A stretch of DNA of 7,420 nt from JADHUC01 sp964617665 (lineage in GTDB: Bacteria; Planctomycetota; Planctomycetia; Pirellulales; Pirellulaceae): assembly GCA_964617665.1 (NCBI GenBank), contig CAZUAH010000659.1:1-7420 (forward strand), written 5' to 3'. The translations under genes and the position numbers were made by a program. Shown here piece after piece: positions 6,542 to 7,420 of the stretch (positions are counted from its first letter, which is position 1; every line of letters begins with the position of its first letter). The notes below the pieces were generated by a model, which saw only the letters and a program-made list of their open reading frames with translations, was not told where the DNA came from and made no database searches.

Positions 6542-6952
6542 TCAACTGGGGATGGACCTCGCCGGGTCACCGACGTGGATAACCGGATCGATTTCCGGTT
6601 CACCATCCTCCGCTTCGACGTTAAGTCGCTCGCGGACCGGCCGCTCTTCGCTCAGCATCCGTGAAATATTCATCAAGCTTGGAGCAAAGAGTGCCGAGCT
6701 AAGACTGCTACCTTTTCGCCATTTCGTCTTCGCCACACAGAACTTTTCCTGTGGAGTGTCGGCGACCACATGCCCTTTTGGAAACTCGAGACGCCCAAGG
6801 GATTCGGCGGTCTCAGGATCCAGAATCTCGTCGCCTTCGTGGTAGATAACAAATTCCGTCCCCTGTTTCACGCCGTGGACGGTCCCCACGCCGAGAACGA
6901 CCGTTGTGTCGGTGAGAATCTTGACGACTTTGGTTCGAATTATCTTATCCAT
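6542..6952 (-). CDS. Small protein resembling the FlgT C-terminal domain
   Basis: This is a 136-residue protein. The start at 6952 is supported by GGAG 6 bases upstream (6959-6962). Residues 5-78 read like the small beta-barrel found at the C-terminus of FlgT and in related bacterial proteins: KVVKILTDTTVVLGVGTVHG, then VKQGTEFVIYHEGDEILDPE, ESLGRLEFPKG, and EKFCVAKT. This follows the pattern of a hydrophobic strand, a G-x-x-x-G-V-K-x-G-x-x-F turn, a D-P-E-T motif and a closing strand. The end (VIHVGDPARSI, 124-134) also recalls the family's closing strand. The middle, 79-120, is polar and unmatched. There is no signal peptide or membrane segment, unlike periplasmic FlgT, and no flagellar gene nearby, so a flagellar role is not supported. 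It overlaps the upstream gene by 8 bases, suggesting translational coupling and a shared function. The fold is inferred from memory of the motif pattern. Confidence 0.72.
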   Translation of the reverse strand: MDKIIRTKVVKILTDTTVVLGVGTVHGVKQGTEFVIYHEGDEILDPETAESLGRLEFPKGHVVADTPQEKFCVAKTKWRKGSSLSSALFAPSLMNISRMLSEERPVRERLNVEAEDGEPEIDPVIHVGDPARSIPS

Positions 6953-7420
6953 CAGATGCTCCGTCCTGCTGCTCTAGCAGCGGCCCGCGGCTAACGTTCT
7001 CAAGTGTACTCGCTGTTGTACACAATTCGGATGCACTGACGTCCGGCAGGAACGTGCGAAGGTGAATCCGATATCCTTGTTGTGCGGCCCGGAAGTCTCT
7101 CTTGTCCGCAATCGTTCTCAGTGCGTCGAAGGCAGGCTTGTCCAAGACGTCCACCGCGCGGAAGAATGCGCTCCCCTTTTCGTTGACTGCTTGATTTAGC
7201 CGAAGCTTGGCAATCCTTGACTCTACGTCAGACCGACAATCGACCAAGACAAACCCATCGCCGCATGCCTGCACTAGTGACGCTATTTCCTCGTCGACTT
7301 GCGTTCCGACGTATAGGGCATCACGCGACGCCTTAAAGACTCTCACCGGAAGGCCGTCTGGATACGTTGAACGCCGATTTCCGCGGAGCGGAATTCGATG
7401 ACAGTTTTTGACGGTAGAGT
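6945..7420 (-). CDS. Unrecognised protein, N-terminus beyond the right edge
   Basis: The frame is open from the right edge to the TAA at 6945, giving 158 visible codons. The only start codon in view is a GTG at 7346, which lacks a Shine-Dalgarno sequence. The upstream 24 codons also read like protein, so the gene most likely begins outside the window. I do not recognise a family. The visible part has an alternating beta/alpha character: strands around LYVGT and GFVLVDCRS, then a charged helix-rich stretch (ESRIAKLRLNQAV; DALRTIADKRDFRAAQQ) and a polar tail ending GASDG. It has no membrane segment. Its end overlaps the start of the FlgT-like gene in the 8-base sequence ATGGATAA, so the two are probably co-translated. 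Confidence 0.62.
   Translation of the reverse strand, partial: STVKNCHRIPLRGNRRSTYPDGLPVRVFKASRDALYVGTQVDEEIASLVQACGDGFVLVDCRSDVESRIAKLRLNQAVNEKGSAFFRAVDVLDKPAFDALRTIADKRDFRAAQQGYRIHLRTFLPDVSASELCTTASTLENVSRGPLLEQQDGASDG

Overview
The window is GC-rich bacterial DNA that looks like a member of the Planctomycetota (Pirellulales-like). This is inferred from the mix of Tat-exported Gfo/Idh/MocA and PIG-L proteins, secreted five-bladed-propeller/LamG proteins, an FAD-dependent oxidoreductase carrying a discoidin-like domain, and hairpin-rich intergenic repeats. No rRNA or other taxonomic marker is present, so the assignment rests on gene style only.

Layout. The left half is a minus-strand pair, read right to left: a secreted 721-residue protein with a glycoside-hydrolase-like propeller and a LamG domain (1243-3408), followed 18 bases later by an FAD-dependent oxidoreductase (1-1224) that runs off the left edge. 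A 490-base divergent intergenic region (3409-3898) separates them from two plus-strand genes. It holds a possible minus-strand promoter and a 221-base nested inverted-repeat element (3613-3833). The plus-strand genes are a Tat-signal PIG-L/LmbE-type deacetylase (3899-4729) and a Tat-signal Gfo/Idh/MocA oxidoreductase (4852-6306). After a 235-base gene-free convergent gap with two weak terminator candidates comes an unrelated minus-strand unit. In it, an unrecognised protein whose start lies beyond the right edge (6945-7420) overlaps by 8 bases a 136-residue protein resembling the C-terminal domain of FlgT (6542-6952).

How the genes may work together. All four genes on the left and centre encode proteins with export signals (three Tat-like, one Sec-like). 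They belong to families that modify or oxidise sugars, or resemble glycosidases. The most economical reading is an extracytoplasmic carbohydrate-processing locus, with the propeller/LamG protein binding or cleaving glycan, PIG-L removing acyl groups, and the two dinucleotide enzymes oxidising sugar. No substrate can be read from the sequence. The right-hand pair has no visible link to this and is the least explained coding material here.

The most notable observations are the nested palindromic element between the divergent genes (with one compensatory base change between its outer hairpin copies), beta-sandwich domains inserted inside both proteins of the minus-strand operon, and the uncharacterised overlapping gene pair at the right edge.
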